Under the pieces are notes generated by a model. The model searched no databases, was not told where the DNA came from, and saw only the letters and a list, made by a program, of their open reading frames with translations. DNA of 54,993 nucleotides, taken from positions 1 to 54,993 of the forward strand of contig MLAV02000026.1 in the NCBI GenBank assembly GCA_001870995.2. The letters are read 5' to 3'. The position numbers were made by a program, and so were the translations under genes. The DNA is from Chitinophaga sp. CB10 (GTDB lineage: Bacteria > Bacteroidota > Bacteroidia > Chitinophagales > Chitinophagaceae). Positions 34,937-43,748 of this stretch are shown one piece after another (positions within the stretch are counted from its first letter, which is position 1; every line of letters starts with the position of its first letter).

Positions 34937-35788
34937 ATGGATGTACGAATCCTGCTATTCTTCCTATTTTTTATGCTATCCTGTAACTATTATTCGGACA
35001 GGTCGCAGAAAGTTTATTCTTCCCCCGCAGGCTACGACCTGGGGTCGCCGGTGCGCTACCGCGTGCGGGAGTCTATGCAGGAAATCTCCGGTATAGCGCT
35101 CTACCCGGACGAGCGCCGTATCCTTGCTATTAACGACGAAGAAGGGAAAATATTCGAAATAGACGTGAAAGCAACCAAAGCCTATCCTACCTGGAAGTTT
35201 GGCAAAAACGACGATTACGAGGACCTCTGTGAAACAGACAGCGGCTTTTTTGTGTTAAAAAGCAACGGAAGCCTGTTCCGCATTTTCAACCTGTTTACGG
35301 ACTCTGTGTACTCCGTGCATTACAAGTTTGGAAAAAAAGGAAAAAAGGAGTTCGAAACTGCCTATTTCGACAAGAACAAAAACCGTATCATAACCATTTG
35401 TAAGAATTGTGAAGATGACAAGAAGCTGGGCGTTACCAGCGCTTACAGCTTCCGGCTGGACAATATGGCGTTTGAATCGGACCCGGTTTACCGGTTAGAC
35501 GATCAGGAAATCACCCGGCTGGCCGGCAACGAGATGCGCTTTTTTAAACCCAGCGCCGCCGCCATACACCCTATTGAAAAGCGGTTGTATATCGTGGCCT
35601 CCGTGAATCAGCTGCTCGTCATTGCCGACCTGGAAGGTCATGTACAGGAAGCCTACAACCTGAGACACCGGCTGTTCCTCCAACCCGAAGGCCTGGCCTT
35701 TGCACCCAACGGGGATATGTATATCTCCAACGAGGGCGGGTACGACGGAGTGGCCAATATTCTCAAATTCACTTATAAAAAGAAATGA
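34937..35788 (+). CDS. SdiA-regulated-like lipoprotein
   Basis: A 283-residue lipoprotein with lipobox FMLSC (C16). The rest has alternating strands of a six-bladed propeller (ISGIALYPDERRILAINDEEGKIFEIDV ... EGLAFAPNGDMYISNEGG) that fits the SdiA-regulated domain, known from proteins such as YjiK. Function is not established for the family. Its stop overlaps the start of the phosphoesterase-barrel gene (ATGA), so the two are translated together and the lipoprotein may be a partner of the barrel protein. Confidence 0.85.
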   Translation: MDVRILLFFLFFMLSCNYYSDRSQKVYSSPAGYDLGSPVRYRVRESMQEISGIALYPDERRILAINDEEGKIFEIDVKATKAYPTWKFGKNDDYEDLCETDSGFFVLKSNGSLFRIFNLFTDSVYSVHYKFGKKGKKEFETAYFDKNKNRIITICKNCEDDKKLGVTSAYSFRLDNMAFESDPVYRLDDQEITRLAGNEMRFFKPSAAAIHPIEKRLYIVASVNQLLVIADLEGHVQEAYNLRHRLFLQPEGLAFAPNGDMYISNEGGYDGVANILKFTYKKK

Positions 35789-38700
35789 GAGCATTCTACG
35801 CACTAATTTTAGCCTGCCTGTTACCGGCGCTGACCTATGGCCAGTCCGGGGTGAAACAACGCATTATTCTCATCGGGGACGCCGGTGAACTCCATGAAAA
35901 TGGCCGCAACCCCGTGATCGATGCCGTTCGCAGCAAATACGACCTGCAGGATAACCGCAATACGGTACTTTTCCTGGGAGATAACGTATATCCGAAAGGG
36001 TTACCGGACTCGCTGGCAAAAACCTACCCTGCCGCCCGGCAGATACTCGATTACCAGATCAACCTCGTAAAAGGCACCAATGCCCGGGGCTTTATCATTC
36101 CCGGCAATCATGACTGGGAAAAGAGTAAGCCCAATGGCTGGGCTACCATCCGCAACCAGCAGCGCTATGTGGATTCCCTCCACCTGCCCAACGTCGCCTT
36201 CTTTCCCAAGGATGGCTGCCCCGGACCGGAGGAAGTGAAAATTTCCGATGAGGTGACGCTCATTATCATGGACAGTGAATGGTGGCTTTTCCCTTACGAC
36301 AAACCCGGCTCCGACGACGACTGCGAATGCAAGGAAAAAGATGAAGTGCTGGTGAAGGTATCAGAGATCGTAGCGAAAAACCGCAATAAACTGATCGTAT
36401 TCGCCACCCACCATCCTTTCAGGAGCTACGGCATCCATGGCGGCTATTATACGCTCAAGCAACATATTTTCCCGTTAACGGACCTCAAACCCTGGCTCTA
36501 TGTGCCCCTTCCGGTGATCGGCTCCATCTACCCGCTCACCCGCGGTGTATTCGGCACCCCGGAGGATTTGCCGCACCCTATGTATAAGGACATGGTGAAA
36601 GGCATTGAAGACGCCATGCGGCAGCACGGCCCCATCGTATTCGTTTCCGGCCACGATCATACCCTGCAGCTGATCAAAGATGCCGGCAACAGCTATGTGG
36701 TAAGCGGCAGCGGGGCGAAAAACAACCGGGTTAAACAGGGGAGTAAATCCCTGTACGCTACCTGCGAAAATGGTTTCAGCGTGCTGGAAGTACGGGACGA
36801 CGGTTCTGTAACCATCCAGTACTACCTGGCGGATAACCTTTCGCAGCCGGCATTTGCCAATACCTTACTGCACTATTCCGATTTCAACCGCCTCGGTATT
36901 AAATTTACCCAGCCGGATACGCTGCCGGCGGTAGTTACCATGCCGGCGGATACCCAATACGAAGAGGTGAACAACTTCCACCGCTGGCTCCTGGGCGAAA
37001 CCTACCGTAAAGTATGGGCTGCCCCGCTGAACTTCCCGGTGATGAACCTCCGCACCGCCAAGCCCGGCGGGCTCGCTATCCTGCAACGCGGCGGAGGTAT
37101 GCAAACCCGCTCCCTGCGCCTGGCCGATACGGCAGGCGTCGAATATGCCATGCGCTCCCTGAAGAAATATCCGCTGGTCGCTATTCCTCCTTTGCTGCGC
37201 GAAACTATTGCCCGCGAGGTAGTACAGGACCAGATTTCAGCGGCAAACCCCTATGCGCCGCTCGCAGTGGCCGTACTTGCGGAAGCGGCCAAAGTGCCTC
37301 ATACCAACCCGACCTTTGTGTACCTGCCTAAGGATACGGCCCTGGGCATCTATGTGAATGACTTTGGGAATGACGTGTATCTCTTTGAAGAGCGGGAGCC
37401 CGTGACCGGCGCAAAAGATAAAACCTATAACACCCTGAAAGTGGTGGACAAGATACAGGCGGATAACGATTACCTCGTGGATCAGAAATCCGTACTGCGG
37501 GCCAGGCTCCTGGATAATTTCATCATGGACTATGACCGTCATGACGATCAGTGGCGCTGGTTCCGGGAAAAACACAAAGGCGTGGATTACTACTATCCCG
37601 TGCCCCGCGACCGCGATCAGGCCTTCTTCGTCAATAACGGCTTCCTCTCCAAAATTGTGGCTGCGCCTTTCCTGATGCCGCAGTTCTCCGGCTTCCGGCC
37701 AAAAACGAAGAACCTGAACCGCTGGAACTTTTCTACCCGCTACTTCGACCGCTCCTTCCTCAACGAACTGGATGAAGCGGAATGGAAAAAGCAGATCGGC
37801 AAATTCCTCGAACGAATGACGGACAGCACCCTGGAAGCGGCGGTAAATGCCTTCCCGGATACGGTGAAGCACCTGGTGAGCCCTTATATGCTACCTACGC
37901 TGAAAGCCCGCAGAAGCGGCATGGAAGAGGTGATGCTCAAATATTACCGCTTCCTCTCCAAGCGGGTTTATGTACCTGCTACCGCTAAAGACGAGCTGAT
38001 ACAGCTGGACCGGAAAGAAGATGGCGCTGTGGCGCTCAACATCTCCAAAATATCCAAAAAAGGAGAAGTACAACATTCCATTTTTAGCAGAACCTTTGTG
38101 CCTTCCGTTACCAAAGAGCTGAATGTCTATGGTATGGGCGGCCAGGACCGCTGGGTGATTACCGGCAATAACAGCACGCCTATACGCATCCGCTTCATTG
38201 GCGGGCGTGATGCGGATAGCTATACAGATAGTTCGGCCTCCGCCGGTGGTAAACGGATACGCATTTACGACCTGAAGAGCGGAAAAGATACTTTCAACCT
38301 TCATGGGCGCCAGGCATTGAAGCTCTCCGATAACCCGGAGAACATTGCCTATGACCGCAAGTTCTTCAAATACGATAAGTTCCTGCCGATGCTGGCTGTA
38401 GGCTTCAATAAGGACGACGGTTTGCTGCTCGGCCTCGGCGCTTCCTACATGCACCAGTCCTGGCGCAAAGAGCCATTCGCTTCCCGCCATACTTTTGCAG
38501 CCACCCATGCGCTGGCAACCAAAGCCTGGAACTTCCGCTACATGGGCGAGTGGAATGATGTATTGGGGAAAACCGGGTTAATCACCCATGTAACTGCCAA
38601 GGCGCCCAATAATACCATTAACTTCTTCGGGTACGGTAACGAAACCGGGTTTGATAAATCCAAACCGGGAAAGATCAGCTATTACCGGGCGCGGTTCGAA

Positions 38701-39432
38701 CTGTACAGCGCGGATGTACTGCTGCACACCAACTTCGGGGAAAAGCTGTCCCTCTCTTACGGTCCGGCAGTATCCTACTACCAGTTCAATAAAACAGAGA
38801 ATGACGGCCGGTTTATTACGGACTTTACCAATAACCATTTGGATTCCGCCAGCATCTACCACAATAAGGGATATGCCGGCGGTAAAGTTATCGCGCAGCT
38901 GGATACGCGGAACAATAAGCTGATTGCAACAAGGGGCGTATTGTGGACCACTACCCTCAGTGGTTTTGGAGGACTGAATAATTTTAGTAATAACCTGGCT
39001 TCCCTGCAGTCGGACCTGAGCGTGTACCTGAGCTTTAACAACCCTGACCGGTTCGTGCTGGTAACCCGTTTTGGTGGGGGAAAAGTATGGGGGAATTATG
39101 AATACTTCCAGGCTTATTCCATCGGCGGGGTCAACAACCTGCGCGGCTACCGCAACTATCGTTTCGCAGGCGAGGCAGGAGTATATAACAACACCGAAGT
39201 ACGTTTAAAACTCTTCGACCTTAAAACATTCCTCCTGCCTGCCGGCGTGGGCCTGCTGGCCTTTAATGATGTAGGCAGGGTATGGGCGCCGGGCGAAAAA
39301 TCACAGGTTTGGCATGATGGCTTCGGCGGCGGTTTGTACATTGCGCCGGTGAATGCCCTGATTGTGACTGCCGTGATCGGCCACTCCAAAGAAGAAACCC
39401 TTCCTTATTTTACTTTAGGATTTAAGTTCTAA
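35785..39432 (+). CDS. Metallophosphoesterase / kinase-like / BamA-type barrel fusion
   Basis: A 1215-residue outer membrane protein. After a signal (about 1-19) lies a calcineurin-like phosphoesterase: D32 (GDAG), D66/N67 (GDNVY), N108-H109-D110 (PGNHDWE), ATHHPF and GHDH. A middle region (about 400-800) has DYDRHDDQWRW (583-593) and PRDRDQAFF (607 onwards), which by spacing and residues recall the catalytic and metal-binding motifs of CotH/atypical kinases; this is a motif-level inference. The C-terminal part (about 860-1215) is a 16-strand-type BamA/surface antigen barrel ending in YFTLGFKF. The stop converges with the GAF protein gene, overlapping 18 bp. Confidence 0.83.
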   Translation: MRAFYALILACLLPALTYGQSGVKQRIILIGDAGELHENGRNPVIDAVRSKYDLQDNRNTVLFLGDNVYPKGLPDSLAKTYPAARQILDYQINLVKGTNARGFIIPGNHDWEKSKPNGWATIRNQQRYVDSLHLPNVAFFPKDGCPGPEEVKISDEVTLIIMDSEWWLFPYDKPGSDDDCECKEKDEVLVKVSEIVAKNRNKLIVFATHHPFRSYGIHGGYYTLKQHIFPLTDLKPWLYVPLPVIGSIYPLTRGVFGTPEDLPHPMYKDMVKGIEDAMRQHGPIVFVSGHDHTLQLIKDAGNSYVVSGSGAKNNRVKQGSKSLYATCENGFSVLEVRDDGSVTIQYYLADNLSQPAFANTLLHYSDFNRLGIKFTQPDTLPAVVTMPADTQYEEVNNFHRWLLGETYRKVWAAPLNFPVMNLRTAKPGGLAILQRGGGMQTRSLRLADTAGVEYAMRSLKKYPLVAIPPLLRETIAREVVQDQISAANPYAPLAVAVLAEAAKVPHTNPTFVYLPKDTALGIYVNDFGNDVYLFEEREPVTGAKDKTYNTLKVVDKIQADNDYLVDQKSVLRARLLDNFIMDYDRHDDQWRWFREKHKGVDYYYPVPRDRDQAFFVNNGFLSKIVAAPFLMPQFSGFRPKTKNLNRWNFSTRYFDRSFLNELDEAEWKKQIGKFLERMTDSTLEAAVNAFPDTVKHLVSPYMLPTLKARRSGMEEVMLKYYRFLSKRVYVPATAKDELIQLDRKEDGAVALNISKISKKGEVQHSIFSRTFVPSVTKELNVYGMGGQDRWVITGNNSTPIRIRFIGGRDADSYTDSSASAGGKRIRIYDLKSGKDTFNLHGRQALKLSDNPENIAYDRKFFKYDKFLPMLAVGFNKDDGLLLGLGASYMHQSWRKEPFASRHTFAATHALATKAWNFRYMGEWNDVLGKTGLITHVTAKAPNNTINFFGYGNETGFDKSKPGKISYYRARFELYSADVLLHTNFGEKLSLSYGPAVSYYQFNKTENDGRFITDFTNNHLDSASIYHNKGYAGGKVIAQLDTRNNKLIATRGVLWTTTLSGFGGLNNFSNNLASLQSDLSVYLSFNNPDRFVLVTRFGGGKVWGNYEYFQAYSIGGVNNLRGYRNYRFAGEAGVYNNTEVRLKLFDLKTFLLPAGVGLLAFNDVGRVWAPGEKSQVWHDGFGGGLYIAPVNALIVTAVIGHSKEETLPYFTLGFKF

Positions 39433-41757
39433 ATCCTGCAAATTGACTTTTACACGGAGAGCTTTGAGGCCGCTAACGCCTTGAAGCTCTTCCAGGTCAA
39501 GCATCTCCATATCTGGCAACAGTACATTCTTGCTTTGCAGGAAATTGATATACTTCTTGTACTCCTCCATTTCCCGCGGGTTGGAATATACGATCGCAAT
39601 CATACCAGGTTGGGTAAGCCTTTCCCCGGAATCCTTCACATGCACCTTGTCTATCCGTTTCTTGATGATTTCATAGCGGATATTGTACGCCCCTTCCACA
39701 TCAAACCTGCGCTCATCGTTGCGGAAGCTGATGGTAATAGGGGAGCTGTGCATGAGGATCATCTGCGTGGTTTGCAGCGGATTCTTCAGGGTGGGCGCCA
39801 TCTTATGCGTTAACCGCGCAATGGTAGCCATCGATGAAAGCTGCCAGAGGCGCAGGTTACGCAGGTATAACTGGTCAAATTTCTTCTCCTGTGCAATGGA
39901 CTGGCCGATGTAGATCGTGTATTCGACACCGTCAGTACGGTATTTTTCAAAATAGCAGGGAAAAGACTGCTGGATGTATTGTCTTTCTTTTTCCAGGTAC
40001 TGATTGATGGCAGTATTCACCTGCGCCAGACTCTCTTCATATTCCCGCCTGTGGTGATATACGTGGCCTTCCTTCTTGTCAATCTTCGAATAGTAGTGAT
40101 CCAGTACGGGGCGCAGCTCCTCGTTGTTGCTGCAGAGGTGTTCCAGCACCGGTTGGATTTCCTGGTCAATGAATTCGTTGATCTTTACATCTTCGCCGGC
40201 AGCAAGGCTTTCGTGCAGGTTTTGCAGGATATCCCTGGTTTTGAACTGCAGTTCTTCCAGCAGGTTGAGCTTTACGGATTTGGTAACAACGGAAAGCGTT
40301 TCATCGATCAGCTGCAGTTGTTCCTGTAAATCCTCGCGGATGGCGTTGCCCTGTTCGATAGAGGAATTACGTATATCCACCGCGCCATAGAGCGGGTACA
40401 CCTCATCGAAGCTGATGTTGGCGATATCCTTCCTTTCTTCTTCCGGCGTGAGCAGGTATTTCCAGGCGGCATCCACAAACTTCCATTCTACGGAAGGTTG
40501 CAGGGCAGTAAACTGTTCCTTGATCACTTCGTTAATGCGGCCTTCCAGGATGCTGATGCTGCGGTTTAGCATCAGTACCAGCAATGGGTAAATACTTTGC
40601 AGTTGCCACAGCGGCCGCTCTGAGAGGGCGTTTGGCCGGGAGGCAGCCAGCTCCAGCACGCCCAGCACCTCGTTTTTGTGCTTGATAGGGAACAGTACAA
40701 AGCTCCTGATCTTTTTAAGCGTGAGGTATTTGAGGAAGGGGTAATTGGCGACGCTATCCTCTGTAACCTCCGGAATGATCAGGGGTTGCGGGTTTTTGTA
40801 CAGGAATTCCACCATCTGGGAAAAGAGGAGTTGTTCCTGTTTTTTATTGCCAATACCCAGCACCGGGTCTACCGGGGTAAACTGGTCTTCCAGTACATGC
40901 TTGTTATTCACCTTCGGAAACGGTACCATATGCGCCGTGATATCGAAGATGCCGAGGATGGCCGGCACCATTCTTTCGAGGGTACGGTAACTGTCGATTT
41001 CGTTGTGGTCATTCATATTCATGACCAGGCCCTTAATGGTATTAACCGCTTCGGACTGCGTTACGTCTTCAATGGTCCAGATGGCAAAACCCTCCAGGGC
41101 AAAATTATCCAGGGGGAGCAGGGTTTCCAGGGTGTCGATAGACATCTGCCTGGTACAAAAACTATTGTAATCCAGCTCCGGCAGTTTCCCTTTTACGCGC
41201 ACATCCACAAAACGTGCATCGATATTGACTTTCACCTGTTTGCGTACGCCGTCAGGGGTGTCCAGGGTATGAATAATATCGTTCTGATAGCCGATAGGGA
41301 AATGATAATGCCTGTCGAGTATCAGTTTATACAGCCATAATTTTTTATCCCGCTTTACCCGGTTGATGCTGATCCCCTGGGGAACGGTGGCCAGCAAGTC
41401 GTCTTCCTGGGTAAACAGGCGTTTGAACATCTCCGAATAATAGAAGATGGCGAATTTGAAGGGCACGCTGATGCCGTAGATATCCTTTTTGGTATCTACC
41501 GTTACGGGGAAAATGGAGGCGATGACAAGGTCCAGGTATTCCCGGTAGGGTTCCAGGCTTACATTGTCCGGTATCGGTTTGAGCAGTTCCGGTTTTGCGT
41601 TGAATCGATCCAGTATATATTGATAAAAGCCGGTCCGGCCGTCATGTTCTCTTTCTACCTTATCCTTCAGAAAGCGTAGAAAAGGGGCAAACGAAATATG
41701 TGATTGTATTACCTTATCCTCTTCAAACAGATTCTGGTGTGCAGTTAAAACTTTCAT
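39415..41757 (-). CDS. GAF-domain protein of unknown role
   Basis: 780 residues from ATG 41757. A GAF domain lies in the middle (about 300-385: FLKYLTLKKIRSFVLFPIKHKNEVLGVLEL). The flanks, including a long C-terminal helical region, have no motif I can name; there is no kinase, cyclase or DNA-binding domain. The frame is open to 41802, but the extra residues (MAGMNQEIWF...) cover a palindrome and an AT-rich stretch, so the start at MKVLTAHQ is chosen. Likely a soluble signalling or structural protein. Its 3' end overlaps the convergent barrel gene by 18 bp. Confidence 0.78.
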   Translation of the reverse strand: MKVLTAHQNLFEEDKVIQSHISFAPFLRFLKDKVEREHDGRTGFYQYILDRFNAKPELLKPIPDNVSLEPYREYLDLVIASIFPVTVDTKKDIYGISVPFKFAIFYYSEMFKRLFTQEDDLLATVPQGISINRVKRDKKLWLYKLILDRHYHFPIGYQNDIIHTLDTPDGVRKQVKVNIDARFVDVRVKGKLPELDYNSFCTRQMSIDTLETLLPLDNFALEGFAIWTIEDVTQSEAVNTIKGLVMNMNDHNEIDSYRTLERMVPAILGIFDITAHMVPFPKVNNKHVLEDQFTPVDPVLGIGNKKQEQLLFSQMVEFLYKNPQPLIIPEVTEDSVANYPFLKYLTLKKIRSFVLFPIKHKNEVLGVLELAASRPNALSERPLWQLQSIYPLLVLMLNRSISILEGRINEVIKEQFTALQPSVEWKFVDAAWKYLLTPEEERKDIANISFDEVYPLYGAVDIRNSSIEQGNAIREDLQEQLQLIDETLSVVTKSVKLNLLEELQFKTRDILQNLHESLAAGEDVKINEFIDQEIQPVLEHLCSNNEELRPVLDHYYSKIDKKEGHVYHHRREYEESLAQVNTAINQYLEKERQYIQQSFPCYFEKYRTDGVEYTIYIGQSIAQEKKFDQLYLRNLRLWQLSSMATIARLTHKMAPTLKNPLQTTQMILMHSSPITISFRNDERRFDVEGAYNIRYEIIKKRIDKVHVKDSGERLTQPGMIAIVYSNPREMEEYKKYINFLQSKNVLLPDMEMLDLEELQGVSGLKALRVKVNLQDLELKS

Positions 41758-41770
41758 ATATATGTATATT

Positions 41771-41793
41771 ATGAACCATATCTCTTGGTTCAT
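41771..41793 (-). promoter_or_regulatory. Inverted repeat before the GAF gene
   Basis: Perfect inverted repeat ATGAACCA (41771-41778), 7-bp gap, TGGTTCAT (41786-41793), 13 bp upstream of the chosen start. Could be an operator or a hairpin in the leader. One such repeat could arise by chance in a window of this size. Confidence 0.35.
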
Positions 41794-41899
41794 GCCAGCC
41801 AATTAATAATTCATAACAGATAAACAGTGAAGGTGGTTAGTTCAGGGGGAAGGATAGTAATGAAGACGAGCGGGGAAGGGGAATATTGTACTTTCAAAG

Positions 41900-41952
41900 G
41901 ATAGCAGGCCATTATCTTACAAATCTGTGATAACAGCCTGCTGTCTTTTTTT
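41900..41952 (+). terminator. Hairpin after lysA, T run on the plus strand
   Basis: GATAGCAGGC (41900-41909) pairs with GCCTGCTGTC (41936-41945), with a further TTATC/GATAA pairing inside; TTTTTTT follows on the plus strand. It lies past the lysA stop. The minus strand, on which lysA is read, has no clear T run. Confidence 0.5.
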
Positions 41953-41954
41953 GC

Positions 41955-43178
41955 TTATGCTAGTTCGATCTGGTTTCTAAGCAGATCGTCAATGGTATCC
42001 CTTCTGCGAATGAGCTGCGCTTTACCGTCTTTCACCAGCACTTCTGCAGGTTTCAGACGGGAGTTAAAGTTTGACGACATTTCGAAGCCATAGGCGCCGG
42101 CATTATAGAATACCAGGAAATCGCCCTCTCTAACCTCATTAATTTTCCTATCCCAACCAAAAGTATCGGTTTCGCATATATTACCTACCACGGTATAGAT
42201 TCTTTCCGTGCCTTTAGGATTGGAAATATTCCTGATCAGGTGGAAAGCATCATAGAACATAGGGCGGATCAGGTGGTTGAAGCCTGAGTTTACGCCTACG
42301 AATACAGTAGCGGTGGTTTGTTTGATTACGTTGGCTTTTACCACGAAGTAACCGCACTGGCTTACCAGAAACTTACCTGGCTCAAACCAGAGCTGCAGCG
42401 GGCGTTCGTGCTTAGCGCTGAATTTATTGAAAGCTTCGGTCAGTTTTTTACCGAGCAGGTCGATGTCCGTTTCAGGGTCGCCTTGCTGGTAAGCTACTTT
42501 GAAGCCACTGCCCAGGTCGATGGATTGCAGATCCGGGAAGTGTTCGGCCATTTCGAACATGATTTCCACCCCGCGGAGGAAAACGTCTACGTCTTTGATC
42601 TCGGAGCCGGTATGCATGTGCAGGCCGGTCACTTTCAATTTCGTAGATTTTACGATGCGTTCTATGTGGCGCATTTGGTGTATGGAGATGCCAAACTTAC
42701 TGTCTACGTGGCCTGTGGAAATTTTAAAGTTGCCCCCAGCCATAATATGAGGGTTCAGGCGTATGCAGATAGGGTAGCTGTCCCCGAACTGGTTGCCAAA
42801 CTGCTCCAGGATGGATATATTATCGATATTGATAATAACACCCAGCTGTTTTGCTGCAATAATCTCCTGCAGGTCCACACAGTTTGGTGTGAAAATGATA
42901 TTCTTAGGATCGAAACCGGCTTTTAACCCCAGCTGTACCTCCTGGATGGACACGGTATCCAGCCCGCAGCCCAGGGAGTTGATGTACTTCAGGATGTTGA
43001 TGTTGGTCAATGCCTTACAAGCGTAGAAGAAACGGGTGTCAGACTTCTGAAAAGCCTTCTGCAGCTTTTCGTACTGTGTTTTGATCTTTTCCGCATGGTA
43101 GATGTACACCGGGGTACCAAATTCTTCTGCTACTTTCACCAGGTAATCGGCGGTGAGCACGTCACTTTGTTTAGGCAT
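41955..43178 (-). CDS. lysA: Diaminopimelate decarboxylase
   Basis: A 407-residue PLP enzyme giving lysine from meso-diaminopimelate. PLP lysine K55 (FYACKAL), the GLHMHTGSEI motif, GSGFKVAY phosphate loop, and CETDTFG of the substrate site are all intact. Length is typical. Stands alone on this strand; other lysine genes are not present here. Confidence 0.95.
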   Translation of the reverse strand: MPKQSDVLTADYLVKVAEEFGTPVYIYHAEKIKTQYEKLQKAFQKSDTRFFYACKALTNINILKYINSLGCGLDTVSIQEVQLGLKAGFDPKNIIFTPNCVDLQEIIAAKQLGVIINIDNISILEQFGNQFGDSYPICIRLNPHIMAGGNFKISTGHVDSKFGISIHQMRHIERIVKSTKLKVTGLHMHTGSEIKDVDVFLRGVEIMFEMAEHFPDLQSIDLGSGFKVAYQQGDPETDIDLLGKKLTEAFNKFSAKHERPLQLWFEPGKFLVSQCGYFVVKANVIKQTTATVFVGVNSGFNHLIRPMFYDAFHLIRNISNPKGTERIYTVVGNICETDTFGWDRKINEVREGDFLVFYNAGAYGFEMSSNFNSRLKPAEVLVKDGKAQLIRRRDTIDDLLRNQIELA

Positions 43179-43279
43179 TTTGATCCTTGGATTTATGAAT
43201 TAGTTGGCAAAATTACTACGCAAATGCGAGAATTTTTAATTTTCTGTAAAGTAAGGGGTTGGGGTGGCTTTTAAGGGGT

Positions 43280-43675
43280 TTAATCCTCGGACCCGCCCAT
43301 GAAATCGTCCAGTTCCCGGCGCTCTTTTTTGGTAGGGCGGCCGATCTTACTTTGGCGCTTACCTGTTTGGAATACGCTGGGCATGTAGCTGGCGGCCATT
43401 TTATCCTCGTCAGGGGTGTTATCCACATAGTATTTAACTGCTTCGCTATACGCTACCCTGTTGGAAATCAGGCCGGTAACTTCGATCACCCACTTGCGGG
43501 TTTCGGCCCTGATCTCGAATTTATCGCCGATGGATACGTGTTTGGCGGCTTTTACGGTGCTGCCGTTCATTTTTACCTTACCGCCATCGCATGCATCTGC
43601 GGCCTGGCTACGGGTTTTGAATACCCGGATGGCCCACAGATATTTGTCTACTCTGATTTTTTCGTTGGTACTCAT
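43280..43675 (-). CDS. hslR: S4-domain RNA-binding protein (Hsp15-like)
   Basis: A 131-residue protein. The S4 domain (about 5-65) reads IRVDKYLWAIRVFKTRSQAADACDGGKVKMNG; the C-terminal basic region is rich in Lys/Arg. Hsp15 binds free 50S subunits carrying a stalled peptidyl-tRNA. The gene is alone between lysA and the M20 dipeptidase. Confidence 0.87.
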   Translation of the reverse strand: MSTNEKIRVDKYLWAIRVFKTRSQAADACDGGKVKMNGSTVKAAKHVSIGDKFEIRAETRKWVIEVTGLISNRVAYSEAVKYYVDNTPDEDKMAASYMPSVFQTGKRQSKIGRPTKKERRELDDFMGGSED

Positions 43676-43748
43676 AGTGTGAATTTAAACAGAATGGTCC
43701 GATCTGCCATGGGGCGGACCGGACCAACGCTAAAAAAGTCGGGAGAGG

